Assembly: GCF_002214525.1 (NCBI RefSeq)
Contig: NZ_CP015104.1
Span: 62,001-126,000 of the forward strand
Reading direction: 5' to 3'
Length of the DNA stretch: 64,000 nt
Source: Thermococcus sp. P6
Lineage (GTDB): Archaea; Methanobacteriota_B; Thermococci; Thermococcales; Thermococcaceae
Shown one piece after another: positions 1 to 9,449 of this stretch. The notes under the pieces were generated by a model. It made no database searches. It saw only the letters and a program-made list of their open reading frames with translations, and was not told where the DNA came from. The position numbers and the translations under genes are program-made. Numbering within the stretch: the stretch's first letter is position 1; each line of letters begins with the position of its first letter.

Positions 1-406
1 TCCACGAGTAGACTATCCCCAGGTCCCGCCCTATGATGTCCGTCAGTATTCCGCTCTTCCCGAAGAGGAGTATGAACCCCAGGGCCACCATAACGCTCGG
101 CATGACGAAGGGAACCGTCAGAATGGCCTTTACGAGCCCCTTTCCCGGAAAGTCGTACTTCGCGAAGATATAGGCCCCGGGAAGGCCCAGTAAAAGGGTC
201 AGGAGCGTTGAACCGATGGCCTGGCTTATCGTGAAGAGGATGACCCTCCGGTGGTATTCGTTCGAAAGAACCGAGAGGAGGTAACGAAGGGTAAAACCAC
301 CATCCCAGAGGCCCGTTTTCAGTATGCTGGCTAAGGGAAGGTAGAAGAAGACCAGCAGGAACGTTATGGGAACCAGCAGGAAGATCTTCGAAAGCCTCGA
401 CATCAT
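1..406 (-). CDS. ABC transporter permease, ThiP/iron-type (N-terminal part, cut by window edge)
   Basis: Integral membrane permease subunit of a binding-protein-dependent importer. About 135 codons are visible, reading MMSRLSKIFLLVPITF at the N-terminus with a first membrane helix, a periplasmic stretch containing GFTLRYL, then helices around TISQAIGSTLLTLLLGLPGAY and VPFVMPSVMVALGF. The GLPGAYIFAKYDFPGK stretch is typical of the thiamine/ferric-iron permease group. The gene runs off the left edge, so the EAA loop and partner ATPase are not seen. A TATA-like element about 25 bases before the start suggests a short or absent leader. The substrate is not determined; a thiamine-binding-family gene lies 3 kb away on the same strand, which is only suggestive. 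Confidence 0.8.
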   Translation of the reverse strand, partial: MMSRLSKIFLLVPITFLLVFFYLPLASILKTGLWDGGFTLRYLLSVLSNEYHRRVILFTISQAIGSTLLTLLLGLPGAYIFAKYDFPGKGLVKAILTVPFVMPSVMVALGFILLFGKSGILTDIIGRDLGIVYSW

Positions 407-427
407 CCTCTTCTGGAACCTTCACCT

Positions 428-435
428 TATAAAAT
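428..435 (-). promoter_or_regulatory. TATA box of the ABC permease gene
   Basis: TTTTATAA on the minus strand, centred about 25 bases before the permease ATG, the normal archaeal TATA-to-start distance for a nearly leaderless transcript. Confidence 0.6.
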
Positions 436-473
436 TTTGATTGAGGTCGATGAAGCGCCCGGGAGAAAATGGA

Positions 474-1319
474 TCAGACCTTTATCTCCTCGTATTTCCT
501 CTTCATCAGGAGGGCGTCTCCCTCGATGTTCGGGCTCTCGCTTATCACAACCCCCTTCACCCTGAACTCCTTGAGAACCCTCATTAGGTCCTCCCAGTTC
601 ATATCGCTCTCCTGAAGGTTCAGGTGGTTCCTCTCACCCTTTGAGGTGTAGTTTATGCCGCTTATGTGGATGTGCATGTTGTCGAGTGCATCCCTGCCGA
701 GGCGGTCCTCCATAAAGCTCAACACCTCTCGCCACTCCTCTGCGGTGTTGAACTTCCCCCCGTTTCTGGCGTGGCAGTGGGCGAAGTCTATGGTCGGCAG
801 AACCATCTCGAGCTCCTCGCTCAGTTTAACGAGTTCCTTCAGGCTACCGAACTGGGTTGGCTTGCCCGTTATCTCCGGCCTTACCCAGACCTCAACGCCC
901 CCCTCCTGAAGGGTCTTTACGACATCTTTCAGCTCCGCCTTTATCCTCTCGTAAACCCTCTCGGGGTTCTGTTTGAGGTAATAACCCGCGTGAAAGACGA
1001 CGCTCCAGCCACCCGCCTGATGCAGCCTCTCCGCGCTCTCGATTATTCTCCTCTTGCTCGCCTCCACCTTGGCCTTCTCCTTTGCGTTGAGGTTGATGTA
1101 ATACGGAGCGTGTGCCGTGAGCACAACATCATGCTTTCTGGCAACGTACTTTACTTTCTTCGCAAGTTCCGGCTTCAGGTTAACCCCTCTGACGAACTCA
1201 AGCTCCATAGCATCCAAACCGAGGTTTCGAACCTGAATTATACCGTTTATCGTCGAGCGTTTCGGGGTTGACAGGGGTATCCCGGCCGTACCGAATCGGA
1301 GTCTCTCCATTCTGAACAC
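474..1319 (-). CDS. Endonuclease IV-like TIM-barrel protein (AP endonuclease family 2)
   Basis: About 281 residues with the fold pattern of endonuclease IV/xylose-isomerase-like barrels. The N-terminus reads LRFGTAGIPLST; metal-ligand candidates are in LTAHAPYYINL, VVFHAGYYL, TIDFAHCHAR and MHIHISGI, and the chain ends with VISESPNIEGDAL. Family members cut DNA at abasic sites with a Zn cluster. The start is taken at the GTG lying 6 bases after the first GGTG of GGTGGTGA, the spacing seen in many genes here; an ATG at 1310 is the alternative. It is transcribed alone. The general fold is confident; the substrate (DNA or sugar) is less so. Confidence 0.75.
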   Translation of the reverse strand: MFRMERLRFGTAGIPLSTPKRSTINGIIQVRNLGLDAMELEFVRGVNLKPELAKKVKYVARKHDVVLTAHAPYYINLNAKEKAKVEASKRRIIESAERLHQAGGWSVVFHAGYYLKQNPERVYERIKAELKDVVKTLQEGGVEVWVRPEITGKPTQFGSLKELVKLSEELEMVLPTIDFAHCHARNGGKFNTAEEWREVLSFMEDRLGRDALDNMHIHISGINYTSKGERNHLNLQESDMNWEDLMRVLKEFRVKGVVISESPNIEGDALLMKRKYEEIKV

Positions 1320-1359
1320 GGTCACCACCGCAGAAATTAGGAAAACCTAACTCATAAAC

Positions 1360-2421
1360 CTATCGTTCGATATCCTGCCCGAGGATACTTTCGAGTTTTG
1401 AGAGGCTTTCCCGTAGTTCCTCCTCGAGGTGCTCCAGCCGGTTCTTCAGTTTCCTCAACTCGACCGCCTTCTCCTCCAGGAGGTGCTGAAGCTCCCAGAT
1501 CCCCCTTTCCCGCTCTTCTCCCCCGGAAAGGATTTCCCTGCGTTTCTCTTCCAGTTCGTGGAGCCTCTCCTTCTTCCTTTTGATCTCCCCGGATTTCTCT
1601 TTGAGGTTTTCCATCAACCACCTAGCCCTCTTTCTGTACTTTGCCTCCAGTTCGGGATAGACCCTCTGGAGCAGGGAGACGAATTCGTCGGGCCTTTCAA
1701 GGGCCACCCCGCTGTCCTCCACGAACCGGCTGGCTATTTCATCTTTCAAGCGCATTCTCCTGAGGGGTTTCTGAAGCTTCGAGGCCCTCGAGCGGAGGTC
1801 TATCTCGGCACTTCTGATGGACGATGATAGGTCCTCCATTTCCCTTTCAAGCTCCTCCAGTCCCTGCAGGCGATAAAAGTCCTCCAGTTCCTTCTTCCTG
1901 TTTTCCAGTTCCCCTTTGAGGGCCAGAGTTTCCCTCTCAAGCTCTGAAATACGTTCTCTGGTTTCCTTTTCTTCGGTAATGATTTCCTCCAGCCTGAGGT
2001 CCGGCAGGTTCTTTTTGGCGATTTCGCCGAGATATTCCGCGTAATCCTCGTTCAGCTCTCTGAGAAGACGGTTTATCCCGTAGACCTCCTTCTCAAAGAT
2101 CTCCAGAAGATACCTTCCATGACCCACGTGGAGCTTCGCAAGGTTCGGCAGACGTTTTCCGAGGTCCTCTATGTCGTTTATCCCCGTCAGCCCGTTCCTA
2201 AGGGCTCTAACGTAGTTCCGCTTTTCGGAGGTGACTATTCTTCTGATGTTCCCGGCGACGTTTTTCGGAACTTCTCTCCTCTCCAGTTCGTCTATCATTC
2301 TCAGGAGTTTTCCCACCTTCTTCTCGAGGCGTCGGTTGTAGGCCTTCCTTATCTCCTCGACCTCTTTTTCGGCCCTTCTCTTTCTCTTCCCGTATTCCTC
2401 AAGCGCTCGCTCCAGCTTCAA
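1360..2421 (-). CDS. Coiled-coil protein of unknown function
   Basis: 353 residues, highly charged and rich in Glu, Lys, Arg and Leu, with heptad-like helices over nearly the whole length, especially residues 1-70, 155-215 and 275-350. No enzyme motif, signal peptide or membrane helix was seen. Start is TTG with GGAGGAGAG immediately upstream; no ATG exists near it. It overlaps the upstream DUF373 gene by 23 bases, so the two are very likely translated together. I do not recognise a family; it may be a structural or scaffold partner of the DUF373 membrane protein (inference from gene overlap). Confidence 0.75.
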   Translation of the reverse strand: MKLERALEEYGKRKRRAEKEVEEIRKAYNRRLEKKVGKLLRMIDELERREVPKNVAGNIRRIVTSEKRNYVRALRNGLTGINDIEDLGKRLPNLAKLHVGHGRYLLEIFEKEVYGINRLLRELNEDYAEYLGEIAKKNLPDLRLEEIITEEKETRERISELERETLALKGELENRKKELEDFYRLQGLEELEREMEDLSSSIRSAEIDLRSRASKLQKPLRRMRLKDEIASRFVEDSGVALERPDEFVSLLQRVYPELEAKYRKRARWLMENLKEKSGEIKRKKERLHELEEKRREILSGGEERERGIWELQHLLEEKAVELRKLKNRLEHLEEELRESLSKLESILGQDIER

Positions 2422-3532
2422 CTCTCCTCCATCCCCTGACTTTTCCTCTCACGTAAGCCCCGATCATAACCGCGAGGGCAATGTCAAGGACCGCAACAAG
2501 GAGTTTTGCAAAGACGTCTATGTCGGACAGGGTGAGTATGGCCATCGCGTACCTCGTGGTCAGGTCTATCGTTACCCAGATGGAAGGCATCATGAGAAGG
2601 CCTGAAATGTGATACCAGATGTGGTGATCCTTTCTCAGGTAGGCCTGCACGACCCTCCCGGCTATCATAACGGAGATTCCAAGGACGAGGGAGGTACCAA
2701 TGGCGTTTATGTAGATCAGGGTTGCCAGAAGGGGTGTTCCGGGCCACCCACCTATTATGGCCTTCGCGTACTCCTCAAGCCTAAAGTAGGCGTTTATGGC
2801 GCCACCGGCGATTATCAGGATCCCGGTTACAACCGAAATCACGAACAGGAACTGCTTTGAGAGGGTTTCCCTTACGTTGAAGTTGAAGCCTTTGGTGAAG
2901 AAGTACCCGCCCACGAGCAGGAGTATCGTTCCGGTTATAGTGGCCGATACCATCTTAACGCTGTTGGGATACCAGACGCCTATGAGCCTCGCTATCCCGT
3001 AGAGAAGCAGTATCATACCCGGAATACCAAGGACCACCTTTGCAACCTCCGGATCGCTTAGAATCTCCCGCATGTATCGGTAGAGTATGTAGTAGGTCGT
3101 TTCTATGCTCTCGCTCTGTTTGACGACGATGCGGTGGGAGCTTATCACGGGCACCTTCGAGGTGATTATGGGAAGGATCTGCTCGTCCTCGGCCCCATCG
3201 GTGACGGTTATGACCCCGTCCGCCGGAAAGACCTTCAGGACCTCCCCCAGCTGCCTCGCCAGTTCAAGGTCGCTTTTAACCCCAACCTTCGGGTGCCCGG
3301 TTATGAGGGCAACTTCAACCTCCTCAAACTCACCGCTCTCCTTAAGCTCGTCGTAGAGCTTCACAGCCGCGTAAACTACGTTGGCATCGCTGTCCTCTGG
3401 ATCGGCCAGACTGAGCTTCAGGGCGGCATCGATGCAGGCTTCCCTTCCTATCACCGGGCCACCGACACCGGCCTTTTCCCCAAAGTCGTCGTCCCTGTCT
3501 ATGGCAAGAATCAGGGCCCTGATGTTAACCAC
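2399..3532 (-). CDS. DUF373 family membrane protein
   Basis: 377 residues. The N-terminal soluble part (about 1-155) begins RALILAIDRDDDFGEKAG and holds the conserved VTDGAEDEQILPI segment of the archaeal DUF373 family. The C-terminal half has about six membrane helices (for example PGMILLLYGIARLIGVWY, TGTILLLVGGYFF, TLIYINAIGTSLVLGIS). The function of the family is unknown; the Asp-rich N-terminus could bind metal or nucleotide. The GTG start overlaps the stop of the thiamine-binding gene by 8 bases and the 3' end overlaps the coiled-coil gene, giving a three-gene operon. Confidence 0.85.
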   Translation of the reverse strand: MVNIRALILAIDRDDDFGEKAGVGGPVIGREACIDAALKLSLADPEDSDANVVYAAVKLYDELKESGEFEEVEVALITGHPKVGVKSDLELARQLGEVLKVFPADGVITVTDGAEDEQILPIITSKVPVISSHRIVVKQSESIETTYYILYRYMREILSDPEVAKVVLGIPGMILLLYGIARLIGVWYPNSVKMVSATITGTILLLVGGYFFTKGFNFNVRETLSKQFLFVISVVTGILIIAGGAINAYFRLEEYAKAIIGGWPGTPLLATLIYINAIGTSLVLGISVMIAGRVVQAYLRKDHHIWYHISGLLMMPSIWVTIDLTTRYAMAILTLSDIDVFAKLLVAVLDIALAVMIGAYVRGKVRGWRRVEAGASA

Positions 3533-3827
3533 CTCTTACCTTTTTCATGACCGATTTTACCTTATCTTCCATTTTTCTCTCCACATCACGCCTGTCGTCT
3601 ATCCTGACGGTTGTTGAGACCCTTTCCACGCCGAGCCTGAACATCAGCTCGTGGGCCTCCTCCACGATCTCGAAGGCTTCCCTGACCGTTGGGACTTCGA
3701 TTATAGTTGCCATTGGGGTCAGTTGGTATTTAACACCCTTTCTCTCTAAAAGCTTTACTACTTCGGCAACGTACCCGCTCAGGCTCTTCTCCCCGAGGGG
3801 AACTATCACGAACTCCACGATGACCAT
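3525..3827 (-). CDS. MTH1187/UPF0045 family thiamine-binding protein
   Basis: 100 residues matching the small ferredoxin-like Thiamine_BP family: MVIVEFVIVPLGEKSLS at the start, TPMATIIEVPTVREAFEIV in the middle and VSTTVRIDDRRD near the end. Members form tetramers and some bind thiamine. The start is the ATG six bases after GCAGGTG; an upstream in-frame GTG would bury this site. First gene of the operon with DUF373 and the coiled-coil gene. Confidence 0.88.
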   Translation of the reverse strand: MVIVEFVIVPLGEKSLSGYVAEVVKLLERKGVKYQLTPMATIIEVPTVREAFEIVEEAHELMFRLGVERVSTTVRIDDRRDVERKMEDKVKSVMKKVRGG

Positions 3828-3857
3828 GTTCGGCACCTGCCTTATCTTCCTTCGGCA

Positions 3858-3867
3858 ATTTTTTAAG
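3858..3867 (-). promoter_or_regulatory. TATA box of the thiamine-binding/DUF373 operon
   Basis: CTTAAAAAAT on the minus strand, about 36 bases before the ATG at 3827, leaving a short leader with the GCAGGTG site. Confidence 0.55.
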
Positions 3868-3879
3868 CTTTATGGGAAA

Positions 3880-3890
3880 GGTAAATAACC
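3880..3890 (+). promoter_or_regulatory. TATA-like element of the AMMECR1 gene
   Basis: GGTAAATAACC centred 36 bases before the ATG at 3921. It lies back to back with the minus-strand promoter of the thiamine-binding operon. Confidence 0.5.
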
Positions 3891-3920
3891 ATCGACGTGT
3901 AGTGCCCCACGGTGAGGACG

Positions 3921-4538
3921 ATGTACAGGATAAGGGATGAGTGGGGGGAGTTCCTCGTCAGGCTCGCGAGAAGGGCCGTGGAGGAGTACGTGAGGAACGG
4001 GAGGGTCATAAAACCACCCGAAGATACCCCCCGGGAGCTGATGGAGAAGATGGGGGTCTTCGTAACCCTTAACAGGCACGGCTTACCCCCCGAGAGGGCA
4101 CTCAGGGGATGCATAGGCTTTCCGTTACCGATCTACCCGCTGGCCGAGGCCACGATAAAGGCAGCGATCTACTCCGCTTCGGAGGATCCTCGCTTTCCGC
4201 CGGTGAGGGAGGACGAGCTCGACGATCTGGTGGTTGAGGTGAGCGTTCTAACCCCGCCAGAGCTAATCGAGGGTCCGCCGGTGGAGAGGCCGCTCAAGGT
4301 GAAGGTCGGCAGGGACGGTCTGATAGTGGAGAAGGGCATCTACTCGGGCCTGCTCCTCCCCCAGGTGCCTGTAGAGTGGGGCTGGGACGAGGAGGAATTT
4401 CTAAGTCAAACGTGCTGGAAAGCCGGCCTTCCACCGGACTGCTGGCTCGACGAGGATACAAGGGTCTACCGCTTTACCGCAGAGGTCTTTGAGGAGGAGA
4501 AGCCGGGGGGACAGGTGAGGAGGAAACCCCTTAAATGA
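3921..4538 (+). CDS. AMMECR1 domain protein
   Basis: 205 residues, the usual length of archaeal AMMECR1 proteins such as PH0010. The hallmark RGCIGFPLPIYPL is at about residue 60, preceded by FVTLNRHGLPPERAL, and the C-terminus has VPVEWGWDEEEFLSQTCWKAGL. The molecular function is unknown; genome contexts in the family point to RNA or protein modification. The ATG is chosen because GGTGAGGACG precedes it; the GTG inside that site is not a likely start. Its 3' end faces the methyltransferase gene 4 bases away. Confidence 0.92.
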   Translation: MYRIRDEWGEFLVRLARRAVEEYVRNGRVIKPPEDTPRELMEKMGVFVTLNRHGLPPERALRGCIGFPLPIYPLAEATIKAAIYSASEDPRFPPVREDELDDLVVEVSVLTPPELIEGPPVERPLKVKVGRDGLIVEKGIYSGLLLPQVPVEWGWDEEEFLSQTCWKAGLPPDCWLDEDTRVYRFTAEVFEEEKPGGQVRRKPLK

Positions 4539-4542
4539 AGGA

Positions 4543-5901
4543 TCAATCGGTCCTCATCAATTTTGATATGAAGAAGCCGTTGCAGTCGTGTCTGTGGGGC
4601 CACGTCCTGAAAACCCTCTCACCGATCTCGAGGAACCCCCTGTCGCCCCATTCGAAGCCGTAAGGGACGAGCTCCAATCCAAGTTTTTTAACGCCAAAGA
4701 GGACGTTCTCCTCGTCCTCGTCGATCCTTATCGAGCAGGTCGAGTAGGTCATCTCCCCCCCTTCCCTCAGGTTTTCGTACGCGTTGCGGAGCATGTTGCG
4801 CTGCACGTTTATGATTCTCCGTATCTTCTCCCCATCGAAGCGCCATTTCACCTCGGGAAACTGCCTGTAGGTTCCGGAGCTCGAGCAGGGGGCGTCGAGG
4901 ATTACCCTGTCGAACTTCTCCCTTCCTTTGAAGCTCTGGCCGTCCGCGTGGACGAGTTTGACGTTTTTCACACCGAGTAGCCTCATCTTCTCCCTCATCC
5001 TCATAAGCCTGTCGTAGGAGTAATCAACCGCCGTTATCTCGCCCCTGTTCTCCATCAGGGCCGCCGCATGGAACGTCTTGCTCCCGGGGGCCGCCGCCAG
5101 ATCAAGAACCCTCTCACCGGGTTCCGGTTTCAGGACGTGGGCAACGTAGGCACTCGCCAGATCCTGAATTACGAACTTTCCTTCCCTGTACCATTCGAGC
5201 TTCGTTACTGGCTTTCTGTATTCGAGGATCTTCAGAACGTCCGGAACAGGGGTCAGGGCCGTTCTAACGCCCCTCTCCTCGAGGTAGTCCCTCAGAGAAT
5301 CCACGTCGGTCTTGAGGGTGTTCGCCCTGACGTAGTACCTCTGGGGCCTGTTGTTGCTCAGGAAAAGCCTCACCGCCTCGTCGTAGCCCAGAAGGGCCAC
5401 GGTGTACTCGACGTACCACCTCGGATGGGAGAAGCGGACGCTCAGCCACTCAATCCTGTCCCTTTCCCTGAGCCTTCTGAGCGCTTCATCGACATCGAAC
5501 TTCTCTATCGAGTGCATGAGCGCGTTGACGAACCTTGAGGTAGCGAGATCGAAGCGCTCCTTAACGACCCTTATTATCGAATCCGTGGCTACGGCGGGGG
5601 GAACCTTTCTGAAATGGATCTCGAAGGTGCCTATTCTCAGGAGGTTGGCCAGATAGGGATCCAGATCTTCGAGACGTGAGCCCTTCAAAACGGAGTTTAT
5701 TATGAAATCTATCCTGGCCCTCCATTTCTCTATCTCGAAAACGTACGCGTGGGCCAGTCCCCGGGCCTTCTCACTATCCCTTCCCGTTACCCGCCTGAAA
5801 ACCCTCTCAAGGGCGTGCTTTGATGAGAGTTCACGCTCCTCGACTAAACTCAACGCATCGGCGACCACTTCCTGAAAGCGCACCCTGTAAAACAGCTCCA
5901 T
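4543..5901 (-). CDS. NOL1/NOP2/Sun family RNA cytosine-5 methyltransferase with N-terminal NusB-like domain
   Basis: 452 residues, like the structurally studied PH0851 (about 450). Residues 1-130 form an all-helical NusB-like domain; the catalytic part has the SAM motif VLDLAAAPGSKTFHAAA, the motif IV cysteine in DAPCSSSGTY and the second cysteine in STCSIRIDEDEENV. It transfers methyl from SAM to C5 of cytosine in rRNA or tRNA; the exact target is not known from sequence. A longer reading would run through the TATA box, so translation should begin at ATG 5901. There is no good RBS there and the TATA centre is 25 bases upstream, so the transcript is probably leaderless. Confidence 0.9.
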   Translation of the reverse strand: MELFYRVRFQEVVADALSLVEERELSSKHALERVFRRVTGRDSEKARGLAHAYVFEIEKWRARIDFIINSVLKGSRLEDLDPYLANLLRIGTFEIHFRKVPPAVATDSIIRVVKERFDLATSRFVNALMHSIEKFDVDEALRRLRERDRIEWLSVRFSHPRWYVEYTVALLGYDEAVRLFLSNNRPQRYYVRANTLKTDVDSLRDYLEERGVRTALTPVPDVLKILEYRKPVTKLEWYREGKFVIQDLASAYVAHVLKPEPGERVLDLAAAPGSKTFHAAALMENRGEITAVDYSYDRLMRMREKMRLLGVKNVKLVHADGQSFKGREKFDRVILDAPCSSSGTYRQFPEVKWRFDGEKIRRIINVQRNMLRNAYENLREGGEMTYSTCSIRIDEDEENVLFGVKKLGLELVPYGFEWGDRGFLEIGERVFRTWPHRHDCNGFFISKLMRTD

Positions 5902-5922
5902 GGGGTTGGCTCCGGGAGGAGG

Positions 5923-5930
5923 TTTAAAAA
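5923..5930 (-). promoter_or_regulatory. TATA box of the RNA methyltransferase gene
   Basis: TTTTTAAA on the minus strand, centre 25 bases before ATG 5901, which places the transcription start at or next to the start codon. Confidence 0.6.
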
Positions 5931-6006
5931 TGTGACGTTCCGCCAGAGGCCTCGTTATACGCACTGACGGATCTCCCCGGGATGGTGAAGGACTTAAGCG
6001 GCGAAG

Positions 6007-6014
6007 TTTATTAA
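6007..6014 (+). promoter_or_regulatory. TATA box of polB
   Basis: TTTATTAA centred about 34 bases before the polymerase ATG; a TTAGGTGGTT ribosome site follows in the short leader. Confidence 0.6.
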
Positions 6015-6044
6015 TACCAAGCTCGATAATCCTTAGGTGGTTGC

Positions 6045-9000
6045 ATGATCCTCGACGTTGATTACGTTACCGAAGATGGGAAGCCCGTCATAAGAATATT
6101 CAGGAAGGAGAACGGGGAGTTCAGGATAGACTACGACAGGGACTTTGAACCCTACATATACGCCCTTGTAGAGGATGATTCTGCTGTGGATGAGGTTAAA
6201 AGCATAACCGCCGAGAGGCACGGAAAGATGGTGGGGATAAAGCGCGTCGAGAAGGTCCGGCGTAAGTTTCTGGGCAGACCGATAGAGGTGTGGAAGCTTG
6301 TTTTTGAGCATCCGCAGGACGTTCCGGCAATTAGAGACATCATAAGGAACCATCCCGCCGTTAGGGAGATATACGAGTACGACATACCCTTCGCAAAGCG
6401 CTACCTCATAGACAAGGGCCTCGTGCCCATGGAAGGGAACGAAGAGCTCAGAATGATGGCCTTCGACATAGAGACGCTCTACCATGAGGGAGATGAATTC
6501 GGAGAAGGCGAGATTTTGATGATAAGCTACGCCGATGAGAGCGGCGCGAGGGTGATTACGTGGAAGAAGATCGATCTCCCCTACGTTGAGGTCGTCTCCA
6601 CCGAAAAGGAGATGATCAAACGCTTCCTTCGGCTGGTTAAGGAGAAGGATCCGGACGTTCTCGTGACCTACAACGGCGACAACTTCGACTTCGCCTACAT
6701 AAAAAAACGCGCCGAGAAGCTCGGGTTGAAGTTCATCCTCGGAAGGGACAGTAGCGAACCAAAAATTCAGAGGATGGGCGATCGCTTCGCCGTCAAGGTC
6801 AAGGGCAGGATACACTTCGACCTCTACCCGGTCATAAGGCGCACCCTGAACCTGCCAACATACACGCTCGAGGCCGTCTACGAGGCCATCTTTGGAAAGC
6901 CTAAGGAGAAGGTCTATGCGGAGGAGATAGCGACGGCGTGGGAAACCGGGGAGGGGCTCGAGAGGGTCGCCCGGTACTCCATGGAGGACGCAAAGACCAC
7001 ATACGAGCTCGGAAGGGAGTTCTTCCCGATGGAGGTGGAACTGGCGAAGCTCGTAGGGCAGAGCGTTTGGGACGTGTCGAGGTCGAGCACGGGCAACCTC
7101 GTGGAGTGGTACCTCCTGAGGGAGGCTTACGAGAGGAACGAGCTCGCACCGAACAAGCCGGACGCTGAGGAATACAAAAAACGGTTGAGGAGCACCTATC
7201 TCGGCGGCTACGTCAAAGAACCCGAGAAGGGACTCTGGGAGGGCATAGCTTATTTAGATTTTAGATGTCATCCGGCCGATACAAAAGTTATTGTAAAAGG
7301 CCGTGGACCCGTTAACATAAGTGAGGTCAGGGAGGGGGACTATGTCCTTGGAATCAACGGGTGGCAGCGTGTTAAAAAAGTGTGGGAGTACGATTACAGG
7401 GGAGAGTTAATAAAAATCAACGGGCTCAGGTGCACTCCAAACCACAGGATACCTGTTGTTACTAAAAACGAGAGACAGACAAGGATAAGGGACAGCCTCG
7501 CCAGCTCCTTTTTGACCCACAGAGTTAAGGGACGGATAATCATGACTCCCCTCTTCCAAAGGGTGGGCGACCTTGAGTCCGCCAGCGTGGATGAAGAGGA
7601 GATCCTGAAGGGGGAACTCGTGGGCATACTGCTTGCGGAGGGAACGCTACTCAGAAAAGATGTTGAGTACTTTGACTCGTCGCGTGCCAAAAGACGTGTG
7701 TCCCACCAGTATCGGGTTGAAATAACGATTGGAGCCCATGAAAAGGAGTTCCTTGATAGGATTACCTACATTTTTGAGAAGCTCTTTGGGGTTACCCCCT
7801 CGGTCGTAAGGAAGGGAAAAACAAACGGGATAGCGATCCGGGTTGCAAAGAAGAGGGTTTACCTTGAAATTGAAAAACTGATGAACAACATTGAGAATCT
7901 GCATGCACCTTCAATCATCAGGGGCTTCTCAGAAGGCGATGGAACTGTTAACCGTGTTCGCAGAAGTGTCGTCATTAGCCAAGGGGGAGACAACAGATGG
8001 AAACTCGAGTTGATTTCAAAACTTCTGGATAAGCTCGGAATTCCCTACAGTACTTACGAGTATCAGTACACGGAGAATGGAAAGCGCCTCACAAGGCACA
8101 TACTTGAGATAACGGGCAGGGATGGCCTGATTCTCTTCCAGATTTTCGCCGGATTTATCAGCTCCCGCAAGAAAGAGATGCTCCGGGAGGCCATTCAGAA
8201 CAGGGAAATGAAGGGGCTCGAAAACAACTCTTTCTACAGGCTCAGCGACTTCGCTGTGGAGAAGGAGTACTATGAGGGCAAGGTTTACGACCTGACTCTT
8301 GAAGGCAGTCCTTACTACTTTGCCAACGGAGTACTGACTCACAACTCCCTTTACCCCTCCATAATCGTCACGCACAACGTTTCCCCCGATACGCTCGAAA
8401 GGGAGTGCAAGAACTATCACGTGGCCCCGGTCGTTGGCTATCGCTTCTGCGGGGACTTCAAGGGCTTCATCCCGAGCATACTGGAGGAGCTCATAGAGAC
8501 CCGACAGAGGGTTAAGAGGAAGATGAAGGCCACGATCGACCCCGTGGAGAGGAAGATGCTCGACTACAGGCAGAGGGCACTGAAGATTCTGGCGAACAGC
8601 TATTACGGCTACATGGGCTATCCAAAGGCGCGCTGGTATTCAAAGGAGTGCGCCGAGAGCGTCACGGCGTGGGGAAGGCACTACATAGAGACCACGATTA
8701 AAGAGGCGGAGGGATTCGGGTTCAAAGTGCTCTACGCGGATACGGATGGCTTTTTTGCAACGATACCCGGTGAAAAACCGGAGGTCATAAAGAAGAGGGC
8801 CCTGGAATTCCTGAAGCACATAAACAAAAAGCTCCCCGGAATGCTCGAGCTCGAGTACGAGGGCTTCTACATGAGGGGCTTCTTCGTCACCAAAAAGAAG
8901 TACGCCCTCATTGACGAGGAGGGGCACATAACCACGAGGGGCCTCGAGGTTGTGAGGCGCGACTGGAGCGAGATAGCGAAGGAAACTCAGGCCAAAGTTC

Positions 9001-9449
9001 TGGAGGCCATACTGAAGCACGGGGACGTTGAAGAGGCTGTAAGGATCGTCAGGGAGGTCACGGAAAAACTCAGTAAGTACGAAATTCCACCCGAGAAACT
9101 GGTAATCCACGAGCAAATAACGAGGGAACTGAAGGATTATAAGGCAACGGGACCCCACGTGGCCATAGCCAAACGCCTGGCCGAGAGGGGCGTGAAGATA
9201 CGTCCCGGGACGGTCATAAGCTACATCGTCCTCAGGGGTTCGGGAAGGATAGGGGACAGGGCGATCCCCTTCGAGGAGTTCGATCCGGTAAAACACAAAT
9301 ACGACGCGGATTACTACATTGAAAATCAGGTTCTGCCGGCCGTTGAAAGGATCCTCAGAGCCTTCGGCTACAGGAAGGAGGATCTGAGGTATCAGAAGAC
9401 GAGACAGGTCGGGCTGGGGGCGTGGCTCAAAAGGGGAAAGAAGGGTTAA
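6045..9449 (+). CDS. polB: Family B replicative/repair DNA polymerase precursor containing one intein
   Basis: 1134-residue precursor; removing a 360-residue intein leaves 774 residues, the size of KOD and Pfu polymerases. The N-terminal domain starts [19 protein letters not shown]. Proofreading exonuclease motifs are [10 protein letters not shown] (Exo I), [13 protein letters not shown] (Exo II) and [11 protein letters not shown] (Exo III). Polymerase motif A (DFR/SLYPSII) is interrupted by the intein; motif B is [13 protein letters not shown] and motif C is YADTDGFF, with both catalytic aspartates present. The thumb ends with [17 protein letters not shown]. The known KOD Pol-2 and Tli Pol-2 type intein sites (motif B/C) are empty. 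The gene ends 4 bases into the convergent HAD gene. Confidence 0.98.
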   Translation: MILDVDYVTEDGKPVIRIFRKENGEFRIDYDRDFEPYIYALVEDDSAVDEVKSITAERHGKMVGIKRVEKVRRKFLGRPIEVWKLVFEHPQDVPAIRDIIRNHPAVREIYEYDIPFAKRYLIDKGLVPMEGNEELRMMAFDIETLYHEGDEFGEGEILMISYADESGARVITWKKIDLPYVEVVSTEKEMIKRFLRLVKEKDPDVLVTYNGDNFDFAYIKKRAEKLGLKFILGRDSSEPKIQRMGDRFAVKVKGRIHFDLYPVIRRTLNLPTYTLEAVYEAIFGKPKEKVYAEEIATAWETGEGLERVARYSMEDAKTTYELGREFFPMEVELAKLVGQSVWDVSRSSTGNLVEWYLLREAYERNELAPNKPDAEEYKKRLRSTYLGGYVKEPEKGLWEGIAYLDFRCHPADTKVIVKGRGPVNISEVREGDYVLGINGWQRVKKVWEYDYRGELIKINGLRCTPNHRIPVVTKNERQTRIRDSLASSFLTHRVKGRIIMTPLFQRVGDLESASVDEEEILKGELVGILLAEGTLLRKDVEYFDSSRAKRRVSHQYRVEITIGAHEKEFLDRITYIFEKLFGVTPSVVRKGKTNGIAIRVAKKRVYLEIEKLMNNIENLHAPSIIRGFSEGDGTVNRVRRSVVISQGGDNRWKLELISKLLDKLGIPYSTYEYQYTENGKRLTRHILEITGRDGLILFQIFAGFISSRKKEMLREAIQNREMKGLENNSFYRLSDFAVEKEYYEGKVYDLTLEGSPYYFANGVLTHNSLYPSIIVTHNVSPDTLERECKNYHVAPVVGYRFCGDFKGFIPSILEELIETRQRVKRKMKATIDPVERKMLDYRQRALKILANSYYGYMGYPKARWYSKECAESVTAWGRHYIETTIKEAEGFGFKVLYADTDGFFATIPGEKPEVIKKRALEFLKHINKKLPGMLELEYEGFYMRGFFVTKKKYALIDEEGHITTRGLEVVRRDWSEIAKETQAKVLEAILKHGDVEEAVRIVREVTEKLSKYEIPPEKLVIHEQITRELKDYKATGPHVAIAKRLAERGVKIRPGTVISYIVLRGSGRIGDRAIPFEEFDPVKHKYDADYYIENQVLPAVERILRAFGYRKEDLRYQKTRQVGLGAWLKRGKKG
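7266..8345 (+). mobile_element. Intein with LAGLIDADG homing endonuclease in DNA polymerase (KOD Pol-1 type)
   Basis: Residues 408-767 of the precursor, exactly 360 residues, as in KOD Pol-1. It begins at Cys in [15 protein letters not shown] and ends [10 protein letters not shown]. Splicing blocks are complete: Cys1, [10 protein letters not shown] (TxxH), penultimate His, final Asn, and Ser as the +1 residue. Two dodecapeptide motifs are present, [11 protein letters not shown] and [12 protein letters not shown], each with an acidic residue in the catalytic position, so the endonuclease may be active. The DNA looks clearly more A/T-rich than the flanking exteins, consistent with acquisition by homing. 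Confidence 0.96.

Noticed and set aside
5902-5964. 21 extra N-terminal residues on the RNA methyltransferase
   Set aside because: The codons contain the TATA box TTTTTAAA, and the 452-residue form matches the known family length.
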